Assembly: GCF_000017625.1 (NCBI RefSeq)
Contig: NC_009712.1
Location: 2,294,001 to 2,358,000, forward strand
Direction: 5' to 3'
Origin: Methanoregula boonei 6A8
Lineage (GTDB): Archaea > Halobacteriota > Methanomicrobia > Methanomicrobiales > Methanospirillaceae
DNA length: 64,000 nucleotides
Position 1 is the first letter of the stretch. Every line of letters starts with the position of its first letter. The notes beneath the pieces were generated by a model. It saw only the letters and a program-made list of their open reading frames with translations. It was not told the DNA's origin and made no database searches. Both the position numbers and the translations under genes were made by a program. Below, in pieces: positions 25,764-34,788 of the stretch.

Positions 25764-26407
25764 TATACCAGCCTCACGGACGGGCCCATCGTTGTCTTGA
25801 CAAAGACCGAGCGGACGTTTAAGTGACCCTGTTCGAGGACGGACTCGACACGCTTGAGGATCGCGTCGATGTTTTCGGATACCTGCTCCGGTGTCATGGC
25901 CGTCGAACCAACCTTGGTGGAGAAGACCGTCTTGTCCTTGGTCCTGATCTTCACCGAGTTACGGAGACGCTCGACAATCGGGCGGATATCGGTCTGTCCG
26001 GGGATCGGCATCGGCATCCTGCCCCGCGGACCGAGCCGGGGACCCAGGAAACGACCGACCTGCGGCATGACCGCGGTCTCGGCAAGGAAGTACTTGTAAG
26101 AGCTTGCGACCCTGCGTGCTTCACGCGGGGCGCCTCCCAGCCGTTCTACCTCATCAGGGCCGAGAATCAGATCAACCTTGGCATCCTTTGCCTGCGTGAC
26201 GATATCACCTCTCCCGATGACACAGATCCCGGTCTTTTCTCCGGTCCCGTTCGGGAGCAGTATCGTCTCGTCGATACGATTTTTCGGCTGCGCCATATCG
26301 ATATTCTTGAGATTGATGGTAATATCGATGCTTTCGGAGAACTTCCGCTTTGGCGCCTTTTCAATCGCCGTTGTTACGGCTTCCAGAATTTTTGCCCTTT
26401 CTACCAT
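25763..26407 (-). CDS. rpl1: Ribosomal protein L1 (uL1)
   Basis: 214-residue uL1, mobile L1-stalk protein and, in several archaea, the translational repressor of its own operon. Core motifs GRFLGPRLGPRGRMPMPIPG and TKVGSTAMTPEQVSENIDAI are present. The Shine-Dalgarno GGAGG is 6 bases before the ATG and touches a stem-loop in the 57-base spacer after rpl11. Confidence 0.97.
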   Translation of the reverse strand: MVERAKILEAVTTAIEKAPKRKFSESIDITINLKNIDMAQPKNRIDETILLPNGTGEKTGICVIGRGDIVTQAKDAKVDLILGPDEVERLGGAPREARRVASSYKYFLAETAVMPQVGRFLGPRLGPRGRMPMPIPGQTDIRPIVERLRNSVKIRTKDKTVFSTKVGSTAMTPEQVSENIDAILKRVESVLEQGHLNVRSVFVKTTMGPSVRLV

Positions 26408-26416
26408 CAGATTCCT

Positions 26417-26452
26417 CCATAGTCTGCGACCGAAACCTTCGATCTCCTATGG
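26417..26452 (-). promoter_or_regulatory. Stem-loop in the rpl1 leader, candidate L1 binding site
   Basis: In the minus-strand RNA an outer helix CCATAG/CTATGG (26452-26447 with 26422-26417) and an inner helix GATCGAA/TTCGGTC (one G-U, loop GGT) are separated by an asymmetric internal loop, GA against GCAGA. Two short helices around an asymmetric loop is the general form of L1 rRNA and mRNA sites. The outer 3' strand runs into the GGAGG of rpl1, so protein binding could hide the ribosome site. Confidence 0.5.
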
Positions 26453-26464
26453 TGTTTTCCTGAC

Positions 26465-26941
26465 TTACTTCAGAAGGACGCTGTCATACTTGCCAGCAGC
26501 GATGTCGGCGAGCACTTCTTTGGGGCGCTTGCCGTCAACGTTGACTCCCATGCTTACACACGTACCCACGACTTCCTTTGTGGCAGTCTTGAGCTCGTAG
26601 GAGAGCATGCCTTCGAGTTTCATCTTGGCAATCCTGACAGCGGCCTCGAATGGCAGGTTTCCTGCCACTTTGGCGTTGGGCTCTGCGGATCCTTTCTCGA
26701 TATTGGCCTCTTTCTTGATGAGAGCCGTCGTCGGTGGGATACCCACCGTGACCGTGAACTGCTTCTTATCGTTGACTTCGACCTTGACCGGGACCTGCAT
26801 TCCATTGAATGACGCGGTCTTGGCGTTGATCTCATCGACGACTGCCTTCACGTTGATACCGAGTGGTCCGAGCGCGGGTCCTAATGGCGGACCTGCGGTT
26901 GCCTTCCCGCCGGGTACTAAAACCTCGACCACTTCTGCCAT
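26465..26941 (-). CDS. rpl11: Ribosomal protein L11 (uL11)
   Basis: 158-residue uL11 of the GTPase-associated centre. N-terminal [20 protein letters not shown] and C-terminal RNA-binding domain ([20 protein letters not shown]) are both present. First gene of the stalk operon; a TATA-like CCTTTATTTC at 27011-27020 predicts a leader of roughly 45 bases. Confidence 0.97.
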   Translation of the reverse strand: MAEVVEVLVPGGKATAGPPLGPALGPLGINVKAVVDEINAKTASFNGMQVPVKVEVNDKKQFTVTVGIPPTTALIKKEANIEKGSAEPNAKVAGNLPFEAAVRIAKMKLEGMLSYELKTATKEVVGTCVSMGVNVDGKRPKEVLADIAAGKYDSVLLK

Positions 26942-27326
26942 AGTTTTGCACCATGCCGTCCCGTTTAAGTACGGGCACTCAGCTTGGGTCTGTTACATTT
27001 GACGTAAGGGGAAATAAAGGTGATCGTCAGGAGTGATGTGAGGATAAATACCAGTGAGGCTCCAGCGGGAAGAGATTTCTCATAATTCAAAGGGTATCCC
27101 GCAGTCGTCAGTACTCACCCGAGGGCCGTGACAATAAAGGGTATTTGCCAGACGGGGCAGAAAATTAACCTGGCACGGGCTTATCTTTGGCATCTGGTGC
27201 AACATATATTTCTGTTATTATGCCAGATCTAGGTCATAAAGGATCTATCCCCCCCTCTCAAAAATTGTCCCTCTTTCCTGCAAGCCCGGGCCTGATTTTG
27301 CCCCCGATTCTCCCCTAAAAAAAGCT

Positions 27327-27497
27327 GGTGGACACCAAAAAAGACCACTTTGTCCACCGCTACAGAAAAACCTGCAATTTGGGAGTTAAACCAAAAAATA
27401 ACGCATTTAAAAAGACTTAATTTTTCCCTTTAGCGGGGTTCTGTACTGGGGGGGAACGAGTCACCTGTAGAACTACAGGATCGGGCCTTCCTGGCCC
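27327..27497. other. Cluster of three inverted repeats, possible non-coding RNA
   Basis: GGTGGACA (27327-27334) pairs perfectly with TGTCCACC (27351-27358). CCTGTAG (27464-27470) pairs with CTACAGG (27473-27479). GGGCC (27483-27487) pairs with GGCCC (27493-27497). The last two are adjacent like paired hairpins, and AT-rich DNA (CATTTAAAAAGACTTAATTT, ending near 27425) lies just before them as a possible promoter on the plus strand. No protein frame covers it. Confidence 0.3.
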
Positions 27498-27542
27498 ATT
27501 ATCGCGATCAACCCCGGAACCCTAGCCCGGCACTTTTACACC

Positions 27543-27783
27543 ATGTGACCCCCCTCACACATATCCTGGATCCCTGTCCCCTCATCCCGCTCCATTTTCT
27601 CTCGTAAAATCAAGCCGGATCCCGGCCAAAATCCGGGCAAAAACGCAGGACACCTGATGGGGGTCACATGATCCTTTTTTGCAAATGGTGGCTGAAAGCA
27701 CTCTGAAAATTACTCATTTTTATGACGTGAACTTCCCGGTAATACCCGGATGCCCTGAATCAGTTTGTACCAATGTGACCCCC
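27543..27783 (+). repeat. Three-box repeat element, copy B
   Basis: Boxes ATGTGACCCCC at 27543-27553, TGGGGGTCACAT at 27658-27669 and ATGTGACCCCC at 27773-27783, alternating in orientation with about 103 bases between neighbours. Copy A (2898-3120, opposite strand) has the same order, and its middle box shares flanking sequence. Each interval contains a further short CCGG-type hairpin (for example CCCGGCCAAAATCCGGG). No protein frame is supported; nature unknown. Confidence 0.65.
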
Positions 27784-27855
27784 AATTCTCCATTGACTGG
27801 GAGAGGATCCGGTCTGCCCTTTGCTTACCAAATCCCCGCAGGCGCCCGGAAAAAG

Positions 27856-28443
27856 TTACAGGGTTTTCCGGCCCTTGCCATTCCTGAACCGAGCGATGAG
27901 TAGGTAACCGCCAGCGGCAAAAACCAGAGTGATCACAAATACGATAAGGGCCATGATCAGCATCATGCTCCCTCCCGGGAGGACCTCAGTCTGGCCGGGA
28001 GAACCTGTGGCAGGGTGAACGAGCCGGGCCAGGAGACCAGAGATCGAGAGAAGGCCGAGAAGCACAAACCCGGCGATGGTAACGATAAGGGAACACAGTA
28101 CCGCATCAACGGGAATCCCGTCAGGGTTCTCCGACCAGCACCAGATAAGCCCTGCAAGGACAATCGCAAGCGGGATCAGGATGAACAATGCCATCGCAGG
28201 GAAATGCACAGGTAAAACTTCAGCGGGCCCCGGGAATAGATCCGCGACACTGTTAACGGCAAAGATAATGGCGACCAGGCCACCGATGACTGACAGCTGT
28301 TTTTTCCGGCCCTGGATACTCCTTGCAAGAAGGGCAATGAGAAACGTAAACCCCGCTAACAGACAAAAGGTAAGTATAATTCCGATGATAAGCCCCGCGG
28401 GGCTGGCACCGCCAGCGCTGCATACACCCTGTGCGGTTTCCAT
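27856..28443 (-). CDS. Hypothetical five-TM membrane protein
   Basis: 195 residues with five strong hydrophobic segments (about 18-42, 50-68, 82-103, 113-137 and 158-182), basic ends (ARFRNGKGRKTL) and short loops. No family was recognised. Start METAQGVCSAGG at 28443; no clear Shine-Dalgarno. It stands alone between non-coding regions. Confidence 0.6.
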   Translation of the reverse strand: METAQGVCSAGGASPAGLIIGIILTFCLLAGFTFLIALLARSIQGRKKQLSVIGGLVAIIFAVNSVADLFPGPAEVLPVHFPAMALFILIPLAIVLAGLIWCWSENPDGIPVDAVLCSLIVTIAGFVLLGLLSISGLLARLVHPATGSPGQTEVLPGGSMMLIMALIVFVITLVFAAGGYLLIARFRNGKGRKTL

Positions 28444-28865
28444 ACAGCATTTTTATCATTGCTCTGGGATAATGTCGTCGTTGAGTGAAAAAAATATTTC
28501 AGGTACAGGTTTGGCTTCTGTAAAAAGCCGGATCTCGTTATCTCTCACGTTATCCGGAGAGAGAACTGCTCTTCCGCGAAAAGGGCGGTTCGCGTGAACC
28601 ACGGATACGGTGCATATTTTTCGAAAACTCACGTTCATCCGCCATGGTTCCTTAAAAATCCGGAGACCGGGTGCAAAATTATCGGCAGGAGCGAACCGAT
28701 CACCGCAAAAGACTGCAAAAAAAACTTCACTCAACGCCGGATTGATGCACCCCAGCGATGAGTATCAGGTATGTGCTGCTGGGCTTACCCCTACTTATGC
28801 TGGTGCTGCGAACACGTTTGCACCTGCCCGTGTTCCTGGGTCTGCTAAAAAAGATTGGGAATCTG
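28444..28865. other. Non-coding stretch with an 11-bp terminal inverted repeat
   Basis: 422 bases. CGTTGAGTGAA at 28479-28489 and its exact complement TTCACTCAACG at 28726-28736 bound 258 bases. A minus-strand frame of 92 codons with TTG start spans it, but it has no ribosome site and its composition is not gene-like. No target duplication is visible at the ends. The rest is the end region of the acetyltransferase gene. Confidence 0.35.
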
Positions 28866-29438
28866 CTAATTCCCCTGCCTTTTCGGAGCGTGAGCGCCGG
28901 GACGATATTCGTCTTTGAGCATCCCGTAATACCGGGTGGACCGCCAGTGGTCGCGCAGCCAGACATGCTCGCGGAGCGTGCCCTCGTACACAAGGCCGCC
29001 CTTCTCCAGCGCGTGGGCCGAGGCCGTATTGAGCTCGTCGCACTTCCCGTACAGCCGGTGCAGGCCCAGTGTCCCAAAGCCAAACGCGAGCAGCTCCCGG
29101 AGGATTTCGGATGCATAGCCATTCTTCCAGTACTCCGGCCGCAAAATGCACCCTGCCTCCGCGGTAGTCGGTTGGCTGGGATCGATCTCCAGGAGGACGA
29201 AGCCGGCAAAATCCCCGGTCCCCGGGATCCGGACCGCGAGGATGTAGCCCTGCCGGTCCGGCCGTGCGGCTTCAGCGATCGCGTGGTGTACGAAACCTGC
29301 AATCTGCTCCTCGTTTTCAAGCCAGATCCAGACAAACTTCATGACCGCAGGATCAAGGGCCATGCACCGGACAGGATCGAGATCTCGCTCGTTCATATCC
29401 TCTAAAACCAGCCGCTCTGTAGGAAGGGAGAAAACCAT
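28866..29438 (-). CDS. GNAT-family N-acetyltransferase (RimJ/RimL type)
   Basis: 190 residues from the ATG at 29438 (MVFSLPTERLVLEDMNERDL; GGAG eight bases upstream), preferred over a longer frame that lacks a ribosome site. It shows the RimJ-like GNAT pattern: TERLVLEDM at strand 1, ILRPEYWKNGYASEILREL around the acetyl-CoA loop, then HRLYGKCDELNTASAHALEK. RimJ-type enzymes acetylate protein N-termini or small amines; the substrate here is unknown. Confidence 0.82.
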   Translation of the reverse strand: MVFSLPTERLVLEDMNERDLDPVRCMALDPAVMKFVWIWLENEEQIAGFVHHAIAEAARPDRQGYILAVRIPGTGDFAGFVLLEIDPSQPTTAEAGCILRPEYWKNGYASEILRELLAFGFGTLGLHRLYGKCDELNTASAHALEKGGLVYEGTLREHVWLRDHWRSTRYYGMLKDEYRPGAHAPKRQGN

Positions 29439-29641
29439 CAAAATGCTCCGGGGAGGGTGCCAGCGAACAGTTGTGCCGGTACCTGGCACCTTTTTACCGG
29501 TGATCGTTTCGGGCCGGCACCGTATAACGCTGGCGGTGAGTGAAAAATATCCGGCCCTTTCCGGGAAACCACGGGGGATCCTGCGGATAAAGGGATACCC
29601 TCATATGGTCCCGGCCGTCAATAACGTATAGGAAACATTAC

Positions 29642-30559
29642 ATGGCCATTATTGAGGCTGATCATCTCAGCAAGTCCTTTGATTCTTTTTTGGCTGTTGA
29701 TGATGTCAGTATCGCCGTTAAAGACGGGGAGATCTGTGGTTTTCTGGGCCCGAACGGCGCCGGGAAGACCACCACCATCCGTATGCTGACCGGGGTCCTG
29801 ACACCGGATACCGGCGCTGCCCGCATCTGCGGGATCGATATCGGCAGGCACCCGCTTGAGGCCAAGCGTATGATGGGGATTATTCCCGAGAACGGCACCG
29901 TCTACTCCGACCTCACTGCCGAACAGAATATCCTCTGGACAGCAAAGTTCTACGGCATGGACAGTGCCTCCCGCAAAAAACGGGCAGATGAGATCCTCGC
30001 CTACCTGGGACTTACCGAACGCAAAGATGACATTGTCCGCACCTTCTCGAAAGGGATGCGGCAGCGGATCAGCATTGCCTGTGCTATCGTCCCCTCGCCG
30101 CCGGTGCTCTTCCTTGATGAGCCTACAGGGGGCCTGGACGTGTTCAGTCGCCGGCTCGTGCTTGATACAATCCGCCGGATGAACGATGAGGGAAGCACGG
30201 TCTTTCTGACCACGCACAACATAGAAGAAGCAAACGAGCTCTGCACGGTCATCAGCGTCATCAACAAGGGGAAGCTCGTGGCAACTGGCAGCCCGGAGCG
30301 GCTCAAAAAGACGTTTGATACCGCAAAATACGTGGAGGTCGCGTTTGAGCAGCCGGTGACAAGGGAGCTGCTCGAAGCGGGCGGAGCCTTCCGGGTGGAG
30401 CCCCACGGGGACAAGTGGCGGCTGTACACGGATGACGCTGATCCTGCCGTCAAATACCTCGCCGCTCTTGCCGAACGGCAGCACCTCAAGATCATCTCGG
30501 TTGCGACCTCGACACCGACGCTCGAAGAGGCATTTGTCCAGCTCACGGGAGGTGCATGA
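29642..30559 (+). CDS. ABC transporter ATP-binding protein (ABC-2 export type)
   Basis: 305 residues: Walker A GPNGAGKTT (about 37-45), signature FSKGMRQ, Walker B VLFLDEPTGGLD and switch His in LTTHNIEEA. The C-terminal 80 residues match the DrrA-like export ATPases. It overlaps the permease gene by 4 bases (ATGA). Drug or lipid export is inferred from the family; the substrate is unknown. Confidence 0.9.
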   Translation: MAIIEADHLSKSFDSFLAVDDVSIAVKDGEICGFLGPNGAGKTTTIRMLTGVLTPDTGAARICGIDIGRHPLEAKRMMGIIPENGTVYSDLTAEQNILWTAKFYGMDSASRKKRADEILAYLGLTERKDDIVRTFSKGMRQRISIACAIVPSPPVLFLDEPTGGLDVFSRRLVLDTIRRMNDEGSTVFLTTHNIEEANELCTVISVINKGKLVATGSPERLKKTFDTAKYVEVAFEQPVTRELLEAGGAFRVEPHGDKWRLYTDDADPAVKYLAALAERQHLKIISVATSTPTLEEAFVQLTGGA

Positions 30560-31302
30560 TGGATCCCCGGCTCTTTGTGCGGAGCGTCCTTCTTGTAGCC
30601 GAGAAGAACATGCGGATCTACTATTACAAGGGTGCGGTCGTAATCTTCGGTCTCCTTTTTCCCTTCCTGATGTTTTTAACCTTCTTTATCGGGCGCAACC
30701 TCGACCTCGTCCTCTTCTTCCCGGCGTTCCTGGGCATGATGCTCTTCTTCTCCTCGTCCTCCACCGGCCCGCTGATCACACCATGGGAGAAACGGGAGAA
30801 GACCTACGAACGCCTCCTTTCCCTGCCGGTAACGCTGGAGAGCATCATTCTGGGCGATATCCTTGCTGGGGCGCTCTTTGGGATCGTGATCACCACGATT
30901 GTCTGGAGTGCGGGTACGCTCCTCCTCCACCTTCCCCTCGCCCATCCCCTGCTCCTCGCGGTAGCGCTCGTTCTTGGCGGGTTTGCCTTCGCTGCGCTTG
31001 GTACCCTCCTCTCCTCCCCGGCCATGAGCAACCCCTCCAACGTGATGATGGTCTCCAACCTCATCCGCCTGCCCCTGATCTTTGTCTCGGGCATCTTTAT
31101 CCCACTTACCCAGCTCGGGAGCTGGAGATGGACCAACGAGCTCTCTCCGCTCACCTACCTGGTCGACCTGTTCAACGGGGCGATCACCAACACCGGAGTC
31201 TATCCCGCAGTTGTGGATATTTTCGTTCTGGGCGTCGTCATCGTTGCATTCGTGGGGGCGGCAAAACTGATCCAGCAGTACAACCTTTCAAAGGGGATCT
31301 AG
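30556..31302 (+). CDS. ABC-2 type permease
   Basis: 248-residue six-TM membrane subunit coupled to the preceding ATPase. Hydrophobic segments run from about 30 to 235, with the ABC-2 signature region SNPSNVMMVSNLIRLPLIFV and a Pro/Leu-rich SPLTYLVDLFNGAIT near the fifth helix. Together the two genes form a minimal exporter. Confidence 0.87.
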   Translation: MMDPRLFVRSVLLVAEKNMRIYYYKGAVVIFGLLFPFLMFLTFFIGRNLDLVLFFPAFLGMMLFFSSSSTGPLITPWEKREKTYERLLSLPVTLESIILGDILAGALFGIVITTIVWSAGTLLLHLPLAHPLLLAVALVLGGFAFAALGTLLSSPAMSNPSNVMMVSNLIRLPLIFVSGIFIPLTQLGSWRWTNELSPLTYLVDLFNGAITNTGVYPAVVDIFVLGVVIVAFVGAAKLIQQYNLSKGI

Positions 31303-31407
31303 GAGAGGAATCCGGGTCAGATCTGCATATCCCGGGGGGCGCAATCGTATTTTCCGATGTGGCCGGACCCCAGTCGGGAGTTAAGAGGAGGGCCTTGCGG
31401 GAGGGGG

Positions 31408-33177
31408 TCAGGTAATATCCACGGGTACGTCCTCAACAGTCTCCGGCACTTCATCTGTTTTCCCGCGTCCTGCCTGTTCTTCGTGGACGAAACGGGATCC
31501 AGTCATAGAGGCAAGAACCGCCGCGATAATCGAGAGGAGGGCCCCGATATAGAACGAGAGCCGAAGCGAGGGCATGAAGGCATTTGCGAGCGTTGTCGGG
31601 AACCAGGTAGTACCGGTCAGGACCGCGATCGTTGCAGGGCTGATCGCGGCAACGGTTGCCGCCGGCATGGCCACGAGGATTGTGTGGACCGGGTTGTAGC
31701 CCAGAAATGCGGCAAAGAGGGCACCGGTCGGCGGGATGGCGCCCATGGGGACGATAAGCTCCGGCGCCCCGGTGCTCACGAGCGACGAGGCCAGTTCCGG
31801 GGGAAAGAGGTGTGTTAAGCTCACGATCACGATGGTAAAGAAGAGCGCCATCGAGACGACCATGCCGCTGTTCTGGAGCATCGACCGCATGCCCGAGGCC
31901 ACGCCCCTGTCCTCGGGAGGCACGGAGTTCATAATGGACGCGATGTTGGGCGACCCGAACATACCGTTTCCTATCCCCATGACTAGGAGCGCAACAGCAA
32001 AGATAGGGTAATCGAAGTTATAGGGCAGTGAGGCGAGGATTACAAACGAGAGGGCGATCAGGATCAGGCCTCCGGTGGCAAACCAGCGGGCGCCGTACTT
32101 GTCCGAGAGCCAGCCGGAGAGCGGGCCCATAATCACAAACCCGGCGGTGAGCGGCAACATGAAGATCCCGGCCCAGAAGGGTGTAGACTCGTAGCTGTAG
32201 CCGTGGAGCGGAAGCCAGATGCCCTGCAGCAGCAGGATCAGGATAAAAAACATGCCACCCCGCGCCAGGGCGCTTAAAAAACCGGCAGTGTTGGCCAGCG
32301 TGAAGACCCGGATCTTAAAGAGATCGAGGCGGAACATCGGATCCTCGACCCTGCTTTCAATGATGGGAAATGCAATCAGGAGGAGGATGCCGGTGCCGAT
32401 CGCTCCAAGAACCCACGGGTTACCCCATCCCATCGGATCATTCCCGTAGGGAAGAAGAGCATAGGTGATACCGATCAAAAGGGTTGTGAGGCCGGCGACA
32501 AACGTTATGTTGCCCCAGACATCGATCTTCCGCACTTTTTTTGGAAGCGGGGTCTCTTTAAGTTTGAGGTATGCCCAGACCGTGCCAAGGATGCCAACCG
32601 GCACGCTGACGAGAAACACGTACCGCCAGTTATAGAACGCGAGGACGCCACCAAGAATCAGTCCCACAAACTGCCCCGAAAGAAAGGATATGGTATTGAG
32701 CCCCAGCGCTTTGCCCCGCTCGTCCGGGGGAAACGCATCGGTGAGGATCGCGGCGCTGTTGGAGAAGGTAAACGAGGCCCCTACAGCCTGAACGAGACGG
32801 AAGGCGATGATCTCAATGGCTCCGGCATTGCCTTTGTCCGGCGTGAGAAAGAGCAGGATGGAGCCCAGTGTGAAGATCGCAAAACCGATATTGTAAAGTT
32901 TTACCCTCCCGTACATATCCGAGAGCCGGCCGCAGGAAAGAAGGAGGGTTGCGGTAACCAGGCTGTAACCCATCAGCACCCATATGAGGTACTGGAATGA
33001 GGTGAGCGGATCGATATTAATCCCGTTGAAGATCGCAGGAAGCGAGATGAGAGTAATACTCCCGTTCACCGAGACCATGAACATCTCGATGGTGGTGATC
33101 GAGAGGACGATCCACTTGTAATCGATCCCCTTTTTCGCGGCCCCTGTGAGGGTATCTGGTACCTGGGTCGTTTCCAT
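31408..33177 (-). CDS. MFS multidrug transporter, DHA2 (14-TM) family
   Basis: 589 residues with about 14 predicted membrane segments. Family motifs are visible: [20 protein letters not shown] (motif A), [20 protein letters not shown] (motif C-like) and [18 protein letters not shown]2 proteins are proton-driven drug or compatible-ion exporters. Convergent with the ABC permease; its promoter side faces the methyltransferase gene. Specificity unknown. Confidence 0.9.
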   Translation of the reverse strand: METTQVPDTLTGAAKKGIDYKWIVLSITTIEMFMVSVNGSITLISLPAIFNGINIDPLTSFQYLIWVLMGYSLVTATLLLSCGRLSDMYGRVKLYNIGFAIFTLGSILLFLTPDKGNAGAIEIIAFRLVQAVGASFTFSNSAAILTDAFPPDERGKALGLNTISFLSGQFVGLILGGVLAFYNWRYVFLVSVPVGILGTVWAYLKLKETPLPKKVRKIDVWGNITFVAGLTTLLIGITYALLPYGNDPMGWGNPWVLGAIGTGILLLIAFPIIESRVEDPMFRLDLFKIRVFTLANTAGFLSALARGGMFFILILLLQGIWLPLHGYSYESTPFWAGIFMLPLTAGFVIMGPLSGWLSDKYGARWFATGGLILIALSFVILASLPYNFDYPIFAVALLVMGIGNGMFGSPNIASIMNSVPPEDRGVASGMRSMLQNSGMVVSMALFFTIVIVSLTHLFPPELASSLVSTGAPELIVPMGAIPPTGALFAAFLGYNPVHTILVAMPAATVAAISPATIAVLTGTTWFPTTLANAFMPSLRLSFYIGALLSIIAAVLASMTGSRFVHEEQAGRGKTDEVPETVEDVPVDIT

Positions 33178-33344
33178 GCGCTTTGTCCTGCCTTGGGCTG
33201 ACGGGGGAGATGTAAAATACAGTTAACAGGGTTGAACGCGGGGGGCTATAATGATGATAGTTCCCGGAAAGGAAGAGGGGAAGGCAAAACCCGGGGAAAC
33301 CTTGAAACACCTGCCGGCCTATCTCTCATCAGGAGGGAGGTTCC

Positions 33345-33986
33345 ATGAAGTATGCCGATATTGATCGGATCTACCGGACACTGCAGCCTGAACAGATTCC
33401 CTGGTACAGCGAGACCCCTCCTGATGCCCTGGTAAAACTGGTTCAGGATGGGATCGTCCGGCCCTGCAGGGCTGTCGATCTCGGATGCGGTGCCGGCAGT
33501 TATGTGATCTATCTCGCCGGTCTCGGATTTGATGTCACGGGCGTGGACAGCTCCCCTGCCGCGATCCGGATTGCACAGGCGCATGCAAAAAAACAGGGGG
33601 CCCGGTGCAGGTTTGTGGTCGCTGACCTGCTTGGCGACCTCCACGAAGTGACCAGCACTTTTGACTTTGCCTATGACTGGGAACTCCTGCACCACATATT
33701 CCCGGAAGATCGGGAGACGTATATCAAAAACGTATATAAAATCACCAACCCGGGAGCGTTGTACTTCTCGGTCTGCTTTGATGAGAGCGACCCCCATTTT
33801 GGCGGAGCCGGGAAATACCGGACGACCCAGATCGGGACAACACTCTATTTTTCATCGGAGTCCGAGATCCGGAACCTCACCTCGCCGTATTTTGACATCC
33901 GTGAGTTGAAGACGATCGATGTTACAAGTAAATTCGGGCCGCACCGGGTCATTTACCTGCTCGCCAGCCGGCTCTTGAGATCATAA
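33345..33986 (+). CDS. Class I SAM-dependent methyltransferase
   Basis: 213 residues: motif I VDLGCGAGSYVIYLAGLGFD at about 46-65, acidic ribose contact GVDSSPAA, and post-motif FAYDWELLHHIFPED. It resembles TehB/thiopurine-type small methyltransferases that act on metalloids, thiols or small amines. GGAGGGAGGTTCC precedes the ATG. No clear partner gene; divergent from the MFS pump. Confidence 0.85.
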   Translation: MKYADIDRIYRTLQPEQIPWYSETPPDALVKLVQDGIVRPCRAVDLGCGAGSYVIYLAGLGFDVTGVDSSPAAIRIAQAHAKKQGARCRFVVADLLGDLHEVTSTFDFAYDWELLHHIFPEDRETYIKNVYKITNPGALYFSVCFDESDPHFGGAGKYRTTQIGTTLYFSSESEIRNLTSPYFDIRELKTIDVTSKFGPHRVIYLLASRLLRS

Positions 33987-34005
33987 ACCAAAAAAAAGAA
34001 ACAAC

Positions 34006-34788
34006 TTACCGGTCCTGCTTTGCCACATGGCGGGGGAAGGCCACCTGTGGTCGCCGGGTGACAAACGAGGCGTCGAGGTTTTCGGCCATCCGCACGGCCA
34101 TCTCTGCCGGGATCCCGAGTGCCATCATCTCCGGCGGGAGGGAATGGTTCTGCGTGGGGTCCTGCGGACCCATGAAGGCGGTGTTTTTGGGTGTTTTCTC
34201 CGCAAGGCCGGCCGGGAAGGTGATGAACGTTGAGCAGGACGACCCCCACGGGACGATGACCGGAGAGAATGGGTCGTCCCGATCAAAGTGGATGAGCGCC
34301 GCCATGTTCCGGATCTGCTCGCCATTCCCAAAGATACAGAGGGAGAGGACGCTGGGCATAGGATCAGGGAGAACTTCGCATGCCTGCACAACAAGATATT
34401 TTCCCGGCGGGTGGATCGGCCCGGCTGCCACCGAGCAGCGGTCGACCAGATCCGGGCCTGCCTTCAGGTACTCTGCCGCACCCCCGCGGACATCCTTCCT
34501 GCCTGTCGAGACGAAGTATTTGATATCGTCAGGCACCGGGATGTATCCCGTGTGAAACAGCCCGCCCATGCAACAGCCTTCCGTTGCTCCGGCCCCAATA
34601 TAGATCCCCGGTATCTCGCGCCCGGCCGCCATCCGGTATATGCTGACTGCAAAGCATCGGTTGATTCCGGCCATCGGAGGGATGCCAGCCGGCAGTATCT
34701 CTGCCCCGTACACGGCAAGGGGCCGTGTGGAGAGACGGAACGCTTCTGTAAGTTTCGATCCGATCTCGCGGAAATCCGTGTTCGTCAT
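34006..34788 (-). CDS. DUF169-family protein
   Basis: 260 residues of the DUF169 family (PF02596), whose function is unknown and which is frequent in methanogens. Conserved-looking stretches include EVLPDPMPSVLSLCIFGNGE and SCSTFITFPAGLAEKT, with Cys residues that could bind a cofactor. It overlaps the upstream DUF169 paralogue by 4 bases, so the two may form a heteromer. Confidence 0.8.
   Translation of the reverse strand: MTNTDFREIGSKLTEAFRLSTRPLAVYGAEILPAGIPPMAGINRCFAVSIYRMAAGREIPGIYIGAGATEGCCMGGLFHTGYIPVPDDIKYFVSTGRKDVRGGAAEYLKAGPDLVDRCSVAAGPIHPPGKYLVVQACEVLPDPMPSVLSLCIFGNGEQIRNMAALIHFDRDDPFSPVIVPWGSSCSTFITFPAGLAEKTPKNTAFMGPQDPTQNHSLPPEMMALGIPAEMAVRMAENLDASFVTRRPQVAFPRHVAKQDR

Larger units (their letters stand above)
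26942..27855. other. 914-base non-coding region with promoter, inverted repeats and repeat element B
   Basis: No gene is supported. From the left it holds the rpl11 promoter (minus-strand CCTTTATTTC 27011-27020, second box near 27045) and inverted repeats at 27066-27102 (GCGGGA/TCCCGC) and 27192-27228 (ATCTGG/CCAGAT). A hairpin cluster at 27327-27497 and repeat element B (27543-27783) follow. AT-rich blocks at 27370-27430 could be promoters for an unannotated RNA. Confidence 0.6.

Noticed and set aside
27541-27783. CRISPR-like array at the three-box repeat
   Set aside because: Only three short boxes in alternating orientation with intervals near 100 bases; CRISPR repeats are longer, direct and more closely spaced, and no cas gene is present.
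27679-27903. 74-codon plus-strand frame
   Set aside because: It crosses a box of repeat B, overlaps the membrane protein gene on the other strand and has no ribosome site.
28456-28734. 92-codon minus-strand frame with TTG start
   Set aside because: No ribosome site, unconvincing composition, and both ends lie in the 11-bp inverted repeat.
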